Below are positions 37,301 to 44,366 of a DNA stretch of 64,000 nucleotides, in pieces. The notes beneath the pieces were generated by a model. That model worked only from the letters and a program-made list of their open reading frames with translations, did no database searches and was not told the origin of the DNA. Location: the NCBI GenBank assembly GCA_001281695.1, contig LJIE01000001.1, positions 2,875,521-2,939,520 on the forward strand, read 5' to 3'. Position 1 is the stretch's first letter. Each line of letters starts with the position of its first letter. The translations under genes were made by a program, and so were the position numbers. Origin of the DNA: a bacterium 336/3. Lineage in GTDB: Bacteria > Bacteroidota > Bacteroidia > Cytophagales > Thermonemataceae.

Positions 37301-38416
37301 TTGGTTTGTATTGACACCCTCTATAACCAGTGTTTTATTAGATTTAAGATAGTTTATATGTTTTTCCCATTCTCCTTCTTTTCTGAAAATCGCCTCAAAA
37401 TCTTGAACTTTGTATTTACTACATTCTTCTTGTTTGATTCCTAAACGTTCTTCTGCAATTTTATTGATATAATAAAGTTCTCCTGTTTCTGTTGAAATTT
37501 GGAATGCATCAGATGTATTATTAATTAAATTTGAAAGAAGCTCTAAACGTCTGTTGGTCTCAATAAGAGCAAATTCACTTAATTTTTGTTTTGTAATATC
37601 AATGGCTAGAGCTACAAGTTCTATTTTTTCCTGATTGTAAGACAATTGTACACTTTGTCCAAGCCATCTTTCATCTCCCTCTTTCGTCAGAATCGGAAAT
37701 TCAGAATAAGAGGAGTTAACATTTTTATCTATTTGGTTTTCTAACTTTTCTACAATTTGTTCTTTGAAATCACTTCGTATAATATCTTTTACTTTTTTTG
37801 TTAAAATTTCTTGTGAGCTATAACCTAAAATACCTTCTGCTGCAGGATTCACATAAATAAAATCTAATTCTGCATTAATTTTATAAATAATATCAGAAGC
37901 CTTATCAAGCATACTTCTATATTGAGCTTCAGACTTCTTAATTTGCTCAGACTGAGCCTTTAACCTACTTAAAAGTAATTTTATTTCATCATTGTTAATC
38001 TCTATTTGCTTGAATATATGTAAAAAATCGAAAGTAGGGTCGTGTAATGCAAAGTCTTGTAAATAGAGTTTTTTTTCTTTGAGAAAATCTATGTTTTTTA
38101 CCCAAGGTGAACCTATAAATAAGAGTGTATCCTTTTCATAAACTTGCTCAAATTGTCCTCTAAAAATTATATCATCAGTTTTATATCGAATGAAGAAGAC
38201 TTGTCTGATATTTTCAGAAATATCTTTTACCCCCCAATTTGTGATATAGGGACGTTCTAAAATAAATTCAGAAGTAAATAAACTTCCAGTAATATCTCCA
38301 AACAGTTTTTCACTACTAATTCCTTGCGAAACAATAGCCCCTTGTGCATCAAATTCGATATAAAATGGAAATAGTTTATCTAATTGTTCTTTCGAAAATT
38401 TTATATTTAGTTCCAT
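34373..38416 (-). CDS. Hybrid histidine kinase with N-terminal HNOBA domain (H-NOX partner)
   Basis: A 1347-aa cytoplasmic kinase; no membrane helix is seen. Residues about 12-145 form an HNOBA (H-NOX-associated) domain, as in soluble guanylate cyclase: FPFYIEFDAQGAIVSQGIS, DTLLFIGSPWVKNIDFL and LYLQDFALHDPTFDFLHIF. Then come a coiled coil, three PAS domains (about 165-545), a GAF domain (about 555-710), a fourth PAS (about 715-840), HisKA with H867 (MSHEIRTPLN), HATPase (GNAIKFTEEG; DSGIGM; EGTGLGMAI), a receiver with D1156 (LMDIQMPEMDG) and an Hpt with H1293 (KTAHKIKPS). The gene overlaps the H-NOX gene by 10 nt. It almost certainly reads H-NOX state and feeds the sigma-54 activator and/or the lone receiver. 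Confidence 0.93.
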   Translation of the reverse strand: MELNIKFSKEQLDKLFPFYIEFDAQGAIVSQGISSEKLFGDITGSLFTSEFILERPYITNWGVKDISENIRQVFFIRYKTDDIIFRGQFEQVYEKDTLLFIGSPWVKNIDFLKEKKLYLQDFALHDPTFDFLHIFKQIEINNDEIKLLLSRLKAQSEQIKKSEAQYRSMLDKASDIIYKINAELDFIYVNPAAEGILGYSSQEILTKKVKDIIRSDFKEQIVEKLENQIDKNVNSSYSEFPILTKEGDERWLGQSVQLSYNQEKIELVALAIDITKQKLSEFALIETNRRLELLSNLINNTSDAFQISTETGELYYINKIAEERLGIKQEECSKYKVQDFEAIFRKEGEWEKHINYLKSNKTLVIEGVNTNQATQKYFPVEVTVQYLEIAGKGFVVANSRDITERKFAENQLLDAKQKLESIFNEMTDVVWSASLPDYKLIFATPSVEKLLGEKLDYWFDTPKWWEKAIHPNDLSIISLVLETLKQYGEYTVKHRVVTNTGEVKWVRNKGKIIYNEKGEPIRIDGVLVDRTSQFFAEDNLIQEVRLQEILIDIASTYINLDLGQVETTINKSLEKLGLFVEADRAYIFDYDFDNNTTSNTYEWCYNNISAEINNLQDVPIEFFPQWVEKHKKGEPFYVPDVLALEDDGEGGLKSILEPQGIKSLISIPMIDGKTLVGFVGFDSVQKHHEYSEKEKRLLFLFGQMLINIRNRQKWEKQLTIQEEKFRNIIANMNLGLLEVDNDDTIIFANQSFCEMSGYTLNELKGCKASEKFIEADKKEMIATKNKAREHGISDSYELEVFNKKGEKRWWFISGAPNYNDKGQLIGSIGIHLDITEQKILEKQLAEAKSFAEAAAKAKELFLANMSHEIRTPLNVIIGMVRQLNKENLNIQQQFYVKQSESSAKHLLTIVNNILDIAKIESGELDVINKEFSLNALAYNVQSILYSQTKEKKLDFRLQVSPDIKPALIGDEVRIKQVLINLIGNAIKFTEEGFVSLSVNVIEISENKQKIKFEIEDSGIGMSQAFISRIFDKFSQEQDSANRKFEGTGLGMAISHDLVKLMGGELEVQSMKGKGTKCTFELELPIGEASKLITQSNNIKKDEFKGCKVLLAEDNEMNRFIAVQSLAYLGCDIVEAENGQIAVDILKKESFHLILMDIQMPEMDGVEATQYIRNTLKLEIPIIALTANAFKHDIELYLSKGMNDFITKPYDEQEFFRKIEHYLNQSIQKLSDAKPDEQPKELFNLSYLTEMSRGNEAFIQKMLQIFCNIVEENTKVFEKALSEMDIVTLQKTAHKIKPSIDQMNIISLKDKIRVLEKYPIENIDKQNLTSLVIEIIESLRVVASKIKV

Positions 38417-38952
38417 ACAACTTTGAAGACCTTGTGTGTATATTTTTCATTTTTGGTTTCAATGAGTTCTAAAGCAATAGGCACATCATAGAATTTGCCT
38501 AAACCTGTCAGAAGCCCATGAACAAAGTCTGTAAGCCCTATACGTTTTGAAATGTAATGTACATGTAAACTATTTTCTGTAATATCACTGATTTTAAACT
38601 CAGGAGGAGTCAGCTTTGGATATATCATCATGACCCGATTATGAAATAGTGGTAAGTTTATTAGAAAATCTCTAAGTGAATTTCCACCACTTTCCATCAG
38701 ATAACCATATTTTTCTTTTCCAGTCCTTAATATCCACCATTCACCAAAAGCCTTCAAGACATCCGAAATAGATATATTCATTTCATCAGAAACAGCAGTA
38801 GCTAATTTAAAAGTCACCTCATCATCATAAGGCTCATTACTGATAAAAAAGTCAACATCTACCCCACTGCGTTCTTTGACAGATTCCCATTTTTCAGAAC
38901 CGAAATTTTCAACAACCAATTCTTCAATTGCCTTATTTACAATACCATACAT
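38407..38952 (-). CDS. H-NOX haem-binding NO/O2 sensor
   Basis: A 181-aa haem nitric oxide/oxygen binding protein. The start MYGIVNKAIEELVVENFGSE is the family opening. The proximal haem ligand is H104 (NLPLFHNRVMMIYPKL) and the haem-propionate clamp Y-x-S-x-R is intact (Y133, S135, R137 in HYISKR). Length matches stand-alone bacterial H-NOX proteins. Whether it binds O2 as well as NO depends on a distal Tyr that I cannot place with confidence. It lies 4 nt after the sigma-54 activator gene and overlaps the HNOBA kinase gene, so all three are one operon. Ligand binding should change kinase activity through the HNOBA contact. Confidence 0.95.
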   Translation of the reverse strand: MYGIVNKAIEELVVENFGSEKWESVKERSGVDVDFFISNEPYDDEVTFKLATAVSDEMNISISDVLKAFGEWWILRTGKEKYGYLMESGGNSLRDFLINLPLFHNRVMMIYPKLTPPEFKISDITENSLHVHYISKRIGLTDFVHGLLTGLGKFYDVPIALELIETKNEKYTHKVFKVVWN

Positions 38953-38956
38953 AATC

Positions 38957-40306
38957 TTAGTCTATTTTGATTTCACCATTTTTGATAAGATTATAAATTT
39001 TAGATTTGCCAATATCCAATTTTTCAGCCACCAACAACACATTACTATCATATTTCTTTAGATAGTGGCTAATAATTTCGTTTTCGTATTCTTTTAAAGT
39101 TTTTTCAGTCAATGAATAAGTTGGATTATTATTCAATTGGTAAAAAGTAATATCTTCTGCTTTGATTTCATTGTTATTACACATTACACAAGCCAAGTCT
39201 ATCACAGCTTTTAATTCTCTGACATTACCAGGGAAAGTATATTTTTTAAGCTTTGTTTTAGCATCTTCAGACAAGCTAATAGATTTTATTTTATTTTGTT
39301 TGCCATATTCATCTATAAAATATTTAGCCAAAATCAATACATCATTTTGCCGTTCTCGTAATGGAGGTAGTTCAATAGGTAAACCTACTACTCTAAAAAA
39401 TAAATCTTCTCTAAAATTTCCCTTTTTTACTTCTTCTGCAAGATTTTTATGAGTTGCCGTAATCAGTCTTATATCTATAGATATGGGCTTGTTGCTTCCT
39501 ACTTTTACAATTTCTCTTTCCTGAATTACTCTTAAAAGTTTACTTTGTAAAGAGAGTTCAAGTTCTCCAATCTCATCTAAGAATAATGTTCCTCCATGAG
39601 CTTCCTCAAATTTCCCTTTTTTTGTGTTTAAAGCTCCTGTAAAAGCACCTTTTTCATACCCAAATAGTTCACTTTCTACTAAATTGGAAGGTATAGCAGC
39701 CATATTTATTGTAATAAAAGGCTTTTTCTTTCTTTCACTATGATAGTGGATAGTCTTGGCAAAAACTTCTTTTCCAGTTCCTGTTTCGCCTGTTAAGGAC
39801 ACATTAATATTTGATTGAATTGCCTTTTGAACTAATGAGAATGTTTTTTTGATGGCATCACTTTTTCCTATTATACTATCTTCTAAAGCATATTTATGTT
39901 CTAGTTGTTCTTTTAGTTCTTCTACCTCTTTTTTAAGTGAAATATTCTCTCTGATATTGATAACAGACTTCCAAAGTAGGTCTTTGGTATGCTCATCTTT
40001 GATAATATAATCTTTAGCTCCTGTTTTGAGTAGATTAACAGCCACAACAATGTCTTCTTGTCCACTTATAATAATAACTGGAATATTTTTATTTCTATTC
40101 TGGATTTCTTTGAGGAGTTTTTCACCTGTCATATCAGGCAAACCAAAATCCATACAAACTAAATCAGGTAGCTTATACAAGTTATTGAGTAAATCTTTGG
40201 CTGTTACAAACAAAGATATTTCATAATCAGGGTTTAATGAAAGATGATGTTGCAATAATTGCCCATACCAAGGGTCATCTTCTACAATAAAAACTTTAAA
40301 ATTCAT
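38957..40306 (-). CDS. NtrC-type sigma-54-dependent response regulator
   Basis: A 449-aa activator. The receiver domain (1-120) has an acidic pocket (FIVEDDPW) and phospho-acceptor D53 (LVCMDFGLPD). The AAA+ sigma-54 domain (about 145-370) has Walker A GETGTGKEVF, the sigma-54 contact loop GAFTGA, Walker B GGTLFLDEIGEL and an R-finger region (FREDLFFRVVGLPIELPPLRER). A Fis-type helix-turn-helix closes the protein (LLVAEKLDIGKSKIYNLIKN). It is the first gene of the H-NOX operon and the obvious output of the HNOBA kinase. Probable targets are the EPS operons downstream. Sigma-54 itself is not in the window. Confidence 0.93.
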   Translation of the reverse strand: MNFKVFIVEDDPWYGQLLQHHLSLNPDYEISLFVTAKDLLNNLYKLPDLVCMDFGLPDMTGEKLLKEIQNRNKNIPVIIISGQEDIVVAVNLLKTGAKDYIIKDEHTKDLLWKSVINIRENISLKKEVEELKEQLEHKYALEDSIIGKSDAIKKTFSLVQKAIQSNINVSLTGETGTGKEVFAKTIHYHSERKKKPFITINMAAIPSNLVESELFGYEKGAFTGALNTKKGKFEEAHGGTLFLDEIGELELSLQSKLLRVIQEREIVKVGSNKPISIDIRLITATHKNLAEEVKKGNFREDLFFRVVGLPIELPPLRERQNDVLILAKYFIDEYGKQNKIKSISLSEDAKTKLKKYTFPGNVRELKAVIDLACVMCNNNEIKAEDITFYQLNNNPTYSLTEKTLKEYENEIISHYLKKYDSNVLLVAEKLDIGKSKIYNLIKNGEIKID

Positions 40307-40377
40307 AGTGGTGTTTTAAAGCATACAAGTATATCTTAATTGAATAAACCAATATATGCTTTAATTATTGAAATCAC

Positions 40378-40412
40378 AATAAAAAAAGTCCTAAAAAATT
40401 TAGGACTTTTTT
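40378..40412 (-). terminator. Terminator; right copy of the 35-nt palindrome bounding the EPS block
   Basis: Stem AAAAAAGTCCTAAA (40382-40395) / TTTAGGACTTTTTT (40399-40412), followed on the minus strand by a T-run. It ends the small gene at 40423 and lies 71 nt upstream of the first gene of the signalling/EPS block. It differs at one of 35 positions from 19216-19250 at the other end of the block. Confidence 0.85.
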
Positions 40413-40422
40413 ACATTTTAGG

Positions 40423-40770
40423 CTAAACATTCCCTAGTTCTTGCCTTAGGAAATATACATTGGGGTTATAATCAGCTAGGTTGCTCAAATCATTTACTTT
40501 CTTGCTTACTAAGTTTTCTATATCTTCTTCATTATAAGATTCCAAATTATAACTATTTCCAAGAAAAGCATTCTCTTGAGAAATTTTAGAAATACTCTTA
40601 GCTGGTAGCTTATCTACTTTATAAAAATATTTCATGCTTTCATTTTCCAATGAGTTTCTCCATGTAGAGTACACCAACCCTTCTAACTCTTGGCTTGAGG
40701 AATTCACTAGATACAAGTCATTATTAACTTTCAAGAAAAATATAATGTCTTCTTTTTCTAACTCTTTCAT
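40423..40770 (-). CDS. Small cytoplasmic protein of unknown function
   Basis: A 115-residue protein starting at the ATG at 40770 (MKELEKEDIIFFLKVNNDLY). The frame stays open to 40842, but the added N-terminus (LLTFFTECLDYFVTVNHTKH) looks non-coding and the internal ATG opens a more typical protein. No signal peptide, no membrane helix, acidic, with a helix-rich C-terminal half (EEDIENLVSKKVNDLSNLAD). No family recognised. It has its own terminator (40378-40412) and no close neighbour. Confidence 0.5.
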   Translation of the reverse strand: MKELEKEDIIFFLKVNNDLYLVNSSSQELEGLVYSTWRNSLENESMKYFYKVDKLPAKSISKISQENAFLGNSYNLESYNEEDIENLVSKKVNDLSNLADYNPNVYFLRQELGNV

Positions 40771-40902
40771 ATTTGTATTGTGTTTGGTGTGATTAACTGT
40801 AACAAAGTAATCTAAACACTCCGTAAAAAATGTGAGGAGCAAACAAGATATTTTAAGAAGTTTTATTAGATGTGAAAACTACCCGACTTTTTATCAAAAA
40901 AA

Positions 40903-40937
40903 GTAAGGAAGAAAGGCATATATCCTTCATTCCTTAC
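40903..40937 (-). terminator. Terminator of the exported protein gene at 40971
   Basis: Imperfect stem with GTAAGGAA (40903-40910) pairing TTCCTTAC (40930-40937) and further inner pairs (GAAAGG with CCTTC). On the minus strand the stem runs into a run of T residues. It lies 33 nt after the stop codon. Confidence 0.7.
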
Positions 40938-40970
40938 TCATTTCTAAACACTTGACAGACAAAATAATAT

Positions 40971-41489
40971 TTATTTGGGTATGAATTTTACAAACTTATA
41001 TTTATCTGAGATAATGGCTGTTCCCCATTTTTGGGCATCAGCTAACGGGATGGCATTTACTTCGTACCAAGCACCCTTTTTATTGATGATTTTAGTATAG
41101 TAAAAATCATCATCATATACATCTGCCTTATATCCACTATCTTGTAGAGACTTTTTTAAGCTTTCTTTGATTTTATTGTATTCTGCTTTTTTTGAACGCA
41201 AGTAGTAACTATATATTTGTGTTTCCACCCACTTTCCTTTTGAGTCATAAACTACTACACTGGCTCTATCATGGTCTCCAATGGTTATATAACCATTTTC
41301 ATGTTCATAAGTATAAAAATCTGATTCAATTTTAATTCGTTTTTTAGCATCAGATAATATTTTATCAGATTTATATTCGTAATTTTTGACAGGCTTACCA
41401 TATTTATCAAAAGCTTCATACAATATTTGAGCAGAAGCTTGATAAACAAACAAGAAAACAAGCATAAAGCTTACAAAAACATTTTTCAT
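40971..41489 (-). CDS. Exported protein of unknown function
   Basis: A 172-aa protein with a signal peptide (MKNVFVSFMLVFLFVYQASA, then QILYEAF). The mature part is rich in Lys and Tyr, with a helix (KKAEYNKIKESLKKSLQDSG) between beta-type segments and KIINKKGAWYEVNAIPLADA near the end. No family recognised. The ends are defined by a good terminator downstream and a 49-nt gap from the macro-domain gene upstream. Confidence 0.65.
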   Translation of the reverse strand: MKNVFVSFMLVFLFVYQASAQILYEAFDKYGKPVKNYEYKSDKILSDAKKRIKIESDFYTYEHENGYITIGDHDRASVVVYDSKGKWVETQIYSYYLRSKKAEYNKIKESLKKSLQDSGYKADVYDDDFYYTKIINKKGAWYEVNAIPLADAQKWGTAIISDKYKFVKFIPK

Positions 41490-41538
41490 AGTGTTACGAA
41501 TTTAGATGTAAAATTTTATAAAATGAAAACTACAAATA

Positions 41539-42015
41539 TCATTCAAAATCGTAAATTGTTGTAGAAATATTATTGGCAATCAGTGTTTTTTCAATGAGAG
41601 GCTCTATTTTCTCCCATTTACCACCTGCAAGCCCACAGCCAATTCGGGGCATGTGTACTGATGCACCCAGTTCTAAAGCTTTTTCTGCTAGTTTTTCCAA
41701 ACATTCTTCTACAGCTTCGTAACGAATCGGGACACCATTGCTACCCGTTTTGATACCTTGTTGTCCTATCATATTGGCTACATAGATGTATTCTTCTACT
41801 TGTACAATTTGGATACTACCCAGTTTAAAATCGTTGCTGGCTCTATCTCTGTGCCATTTTCTGTAAGCTTCTTCTGGTTCTTCCCATCTTTTGGAAATGG
41901 CTACTACAAAACCTTTTCCCCAGCCTCCTATATTATTACAAATATGAGCAATAATTTTAATGCCTTTCGCCTGTGGAGATGTCGCATCTCCTTTGATGTA
42001 ATTAATCTGAAGCAT
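41539..42015 (-). CDS. Macro-domain (ADP-ribose-binding) protein
   Basis: A 158-aa single macro domain of the Appr-1''-p-processing/TARG1-like group. It starts INYIKGDATSPQAKGIKIIA (first strand plus the Asp that holds adenine), then HICNNIGGWGKGFVVAISKR (ribose/phosphate loop with conserved Asn and Gly), and later HMPRIGCGLAGGKWEKIEPL, the second phosphate loop. Such proteins bind ADP-ribose and often remove it from proteins, nucleic acids or O-acetyl-ADP-ribose. The substrate is not known here. The gene starts 1 nt after the stop of the unknown gene upstream, so the two are probably one operon. Confidence 0.88.
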   Translation of the reverse strand: MLQINYIKGDATSPQAKGIKIIAHICNNIGGWGKGFVVAISKRWEEPEEAYRKWHRDRASNDFKLGSIQIVQVEEYIYVANMIGQQGIKTGSNGVPIRYEAVEECLEKLAEKALELGASVHMPRIGCGLAGGKWEKIEPLIEKTLIANNISTTIYDFE

Positions 42016-42016
42016 T

Positions 42017-42613
42017 TTAAATGATTATTTGATATAACTTGTAGATAAAAATAGGGTTTTCTTTTGATATATGTAATTGATTCAAAGATGAATTTGAAGC
42101 ATTCATAAACTCCTCTGTTTTTAGAAAAATTTGAGCATCTTTATGGGCATCAAATAATTTATTTTCATTGAGTTTAGATGCATGATAGTGAAGTGATAAA
42201 TATTCTAAAATATTACACTCTTCAAATCTAACTGCCAAGTTAGGAAATCTATCATATCCTCTCCAAAATATAAGAGAATGCAGTTGAGTATCACATACAT
42301 CGTAACCTAAAAAAACCGTCTGCTCATTTTGATATTTTAATTTTACATCTTGTTCTGAAACATTTATACATTCCACCACATCAAAATCTTCACCCAATGT
42401 TTTAAATTCTTTCGCAATTTTAATAGCATCAGATTTTTCTTCAAAAAAACCTCGCTCATCACTTTGATTAGCAGCTTCTAACCAAAATTTCCATTTATCT
42501 AAATCTTGCTCTGTAATAGAATTATTTCGAAATAAACCAGCCCGACATATCCCTTTATAACTCGTAGATATGGTTTTATCTACATAATTAAGCAGCAATA
42601 AATATTTTTTCAT
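42017..42613 (-). CDS. Protein of unknown function coupled to the macro-domain gene
   Basis: A 198-aa cytoplasmic protein. No signal peptide, no membrane helix, acidic and aromatic-rich: LDKWKFWLEAANQSDERGFF, SDAIKIAKEFKTLGEDFDVV, DTQLHSLIFWRGYDRFPNLA. I recognise no family. I looked for the catalytic signatures of DNA or protein ADP-ribosyltransferases (which can pair with macro domains) and did not see them. Its stop is 1 nt from the start of the macro-domain gene, so the link between the two is by operon structure only. Confidence 0.55.
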   Translation of the reverse strand: MKKYLLLLNYVDKTISTSYKGICRAGLFRNNSITEQDLDKWKFWLEAANQSDERGFFEEKSDAIKIAKEFKTLGEDFDVVECINVSEQDVKLKYQNEQTVFLGYDVCDTQLHSLIFWRGYDRFPNLAVRFEECNILEYLSLHYHASKLNENKLFDAHKDAQIFLKTEEFMNASNSSLNQLHISKENPIFIYKLYQIII

Positions 42614-42637
42614 GTCAAATGTTGGAAAAACTCTTCC

Positions 42638-43204
42638 TTATTTTTTTCTTAATTCATATTTGAATCCTAAACCTATAAAATAAGTTTTTAGTTCTTCCCA
42701 TTTCTGACGATCAAAACTATATTTTCTTTCATCATCTTCAAGCTGATAGTTCCGGCAGTTAAAACAAATATTGATATAAGAAGTTTTTCCTTCTAAAAAC
42801 AGAATAATCGCATGGTGAGGTTCAAAACAAAACGATGTAAAATCTGTTTCTGGCTTATTGTCTTTTGCAAGAATATGAATAAGCCTTACTCTACTTTTAT
42901 TGGATATTTTGATATACTCTCTCACTACACTTTTATTTATTTGATTCTCTTTTACTATTGGTTCTGAACCTATACCAAAAGATGTATGACTAATTAAAAA
43001 CACACTATCAGCTTCTTTGATAGCCTTTACCATTTCTTTATTTTGGTTATATTTTGCAGTATCTATGCTCAGAGAATCTTGTAAAGGAAGTTCCCTAAAT
43101 ATCTTTTTTGCTATATATTTCTGATGACTTTGTGGGTTTTTATCATCAGAACATCCAAAAAATATAAAAATAAAAACTATCCATTTTATCAAAAGTCCTT
43201 TCAT
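42638..43204 (-). CDS. Lipoprotein of unknown function
   Basis: A 188-aa lipoprotein: MKGLLIKWIVFIFIFFGCSD has a lipobox (FFGC, Cys 18). The mature part is charged and contains two Cys near CFEPHHAIILFLEGK and INICFNCRNYQLEDDE (a C-x2-C). No family recognised. It lies 24 nt upstream of the unknown gene at 42017-42613 and 24 nt downstream of the LRR gene, so it may share a transcript with either. Confidence 0.6.
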   Translation of the reverse strand: MKGLLIKWIVFIFIFFGCSDDKNPQSHQKYIAKKIFRELPLQDSLSIDTAKYNQNKEMVKAIKEADSVFLISHTSFGIGSEPIVKENQINKSVVREYIKISNKSRVRLIHILAKDNKPETDFTSFCFEPHHAIILFLEGKTSYINICFNCRNYQLEDDERKYSFDRQKWEELKTYFIGLGFKYELRKK

Positions 43205-43228
43205 GGCTTATAGAATTAACTAGTTTTT

Positions 43229-44257
43229 TTATAGAACAATATTCTCCCAATCTTGTAGTTCTTCTGTAAGGATTGGGTTTCCATATACATAGATTTTACA
43301 TTTATCTAAACTTTTAAGTTCCTTTGGAAGCGTTTTGAGTTGATTATTTTCTAAATATAATTTTCGTAGATTTTGTAACTGACCGATTTCTGCTGGCAGA
43401 TATTGCAACTGGTTATCTTGTAGTGTCAATTTCTCTAGATTTTGTAACATCGTTATCTCCAAAGGCAGTTTTTCTATATTATTTCCAGAAAAATTAAGTT
43501 CTTGTAAATGTTGTAATTGACTAATTTCTGCTGGTATCAGGTGTATAGAATTATCTTGGATAAAAAGTCGTTTTAAACTCTTTAGCTCACAAATTACCAT
43601 CGGAAACTCATCGAATTGGTTTTCAGACAAATCTAAGCCTTGTAATTTTTGCAGAGAACCGATTTCTTCGGGTAAATTTTGGAGTCTGTTTTCTCTTAAA
43701 GTCAGATTTTTTAAATTTTGTAGCCTTCCTATTTCGGGAGGTATAATGGATATCTGATTACCAGTCAAATACAACTCTTGTAATTTTATCAGTTCACAAA
43801 TCTCTGTTGGCAGATACTGTATCAGATTATGCCCTAAATACAGTATTTCTAAGTTTTTTAGCTCTTTTATCTCTGAAGGGATCGCCTGTAACTCATTGTA
43901 CACCAAATCTAATATCCGAAGGTGATTCTGTTCTTTTATTTGAAAAGGTAATATTTTTAGCTGATTATCTGCCAGATTCAGATAATGAAGATTTTTGAGC
44001 AAAAAGATAGATTTGGGGTATTCTTGTAAGCCCTTACTCAATAAATTTAATCTTTGAATTTTGTTAAAAGGTGTTTCAAAATCCCATGCTTCATTTTCTA
44101 TCAGAAAAGCCATTAAAGCTTCATATTCTTCGAGTTTTACTTTAAAGTGTACTTCAAATTCAGTTTCATGGTTTTTTAACAACAGAAAAGCCAAACGAAT
44201 ATTTTCGCTATCACCACTTTTTAGTAAATTTAGTATGTTCTCAAACTCTAGAGACAT
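43229..44257 (-). CDS. Leucine-rich-repeat protein
   Basis: A 342-aa protein made of about eleven 23-residue leucine-rich repeats of the bacterial LxxLxLxxNxLxxLPxxIxxLxx type (NLHYLNLADNQLKILPFQIK; NLEILYLGHNLIQYLPTEIC; NLEKLTLQDNQLQYLPAEIG), preceded by a helical cap of about 70 residues and closed by a short cap (LKSLDKCKIYVYGNPILTEE). No signal peptide is seen, so it is probably cytoplasmic. LRRs make protein-protein contacts; the partner is unknown. A short possible gene overlaps its start. Confidence 0.85.
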   Translation of the reverse strand: MSLEFENILNLLKSGDSENIRLAFLLLKNHETEFEVHFKVKLEEYEALMAFLIENEAWDFETPFNKIQRLNLLSKGLQEYPKSIFLLKNLHYLNLADNQLKILPFQIKEQNHLRILDLVYNELQAIPSEIKELKNLEILYLGHNLIQYLPTEICELIKLQELYLTGNQISIIPPEIGRLQNLKNLTLRENRLQNLPEEIGSLQKLQGLDLSENQFDEFPMVICELKSLKRLFIQDNSIHLIPAEISQLQHLQELNFSGNNIEKLPLEITMLQNLEKLTLQDNQLQYLPAEIGQLQNLRKLYLENNQLKTLPKELKSLDKCKIYVYGNPILTEELQDWENIVL

Positions 44258-44355
44258 CTTTCTAATATTACTTCTATAATATAAGTTTCTTCAAACACAG
44301 TACGAACATTCATTCTTAGTTTATCGTAACTCATTTGATTAACTTCTTTTCCCAT
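44248..44355 (-). CDS. Candidate 35-codon gene overlapping the LRR gene start
   Basis: From ATG at 44355 the minus strand reads MGKEVNQMSYDKLRMNVRTV, then FEETYIIEVILERCL and TAG at 44250-44248. The product would be 35 residues with an amphipathic helix. Codon use is coding-like, and the stop lies just past the LRR start at 44257 (10-nt overlap), the usual picture of translational coupling. It is too short for confident recognition and could be a leader peptide, a real microprotein or chance. Confidence 0.35.
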   Translation of the reverse strand: MGKEVNQMSYDKLRMNVRTVFEETYIIEVILERCL

Positions 44356-44366
44356 ATAGTAATTCT

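Noticed and set aside
19269-40306. Integrase, transposase or tRNA attachment site for the EPS block
   Set aside because: None found at either edge; only the matching palindromes suggest mobility.
40771-40842. N-terminal extension of the small protein at 40423
   Set aside because: The added residues do not look like protein and the ATG at 40770 is a better start.
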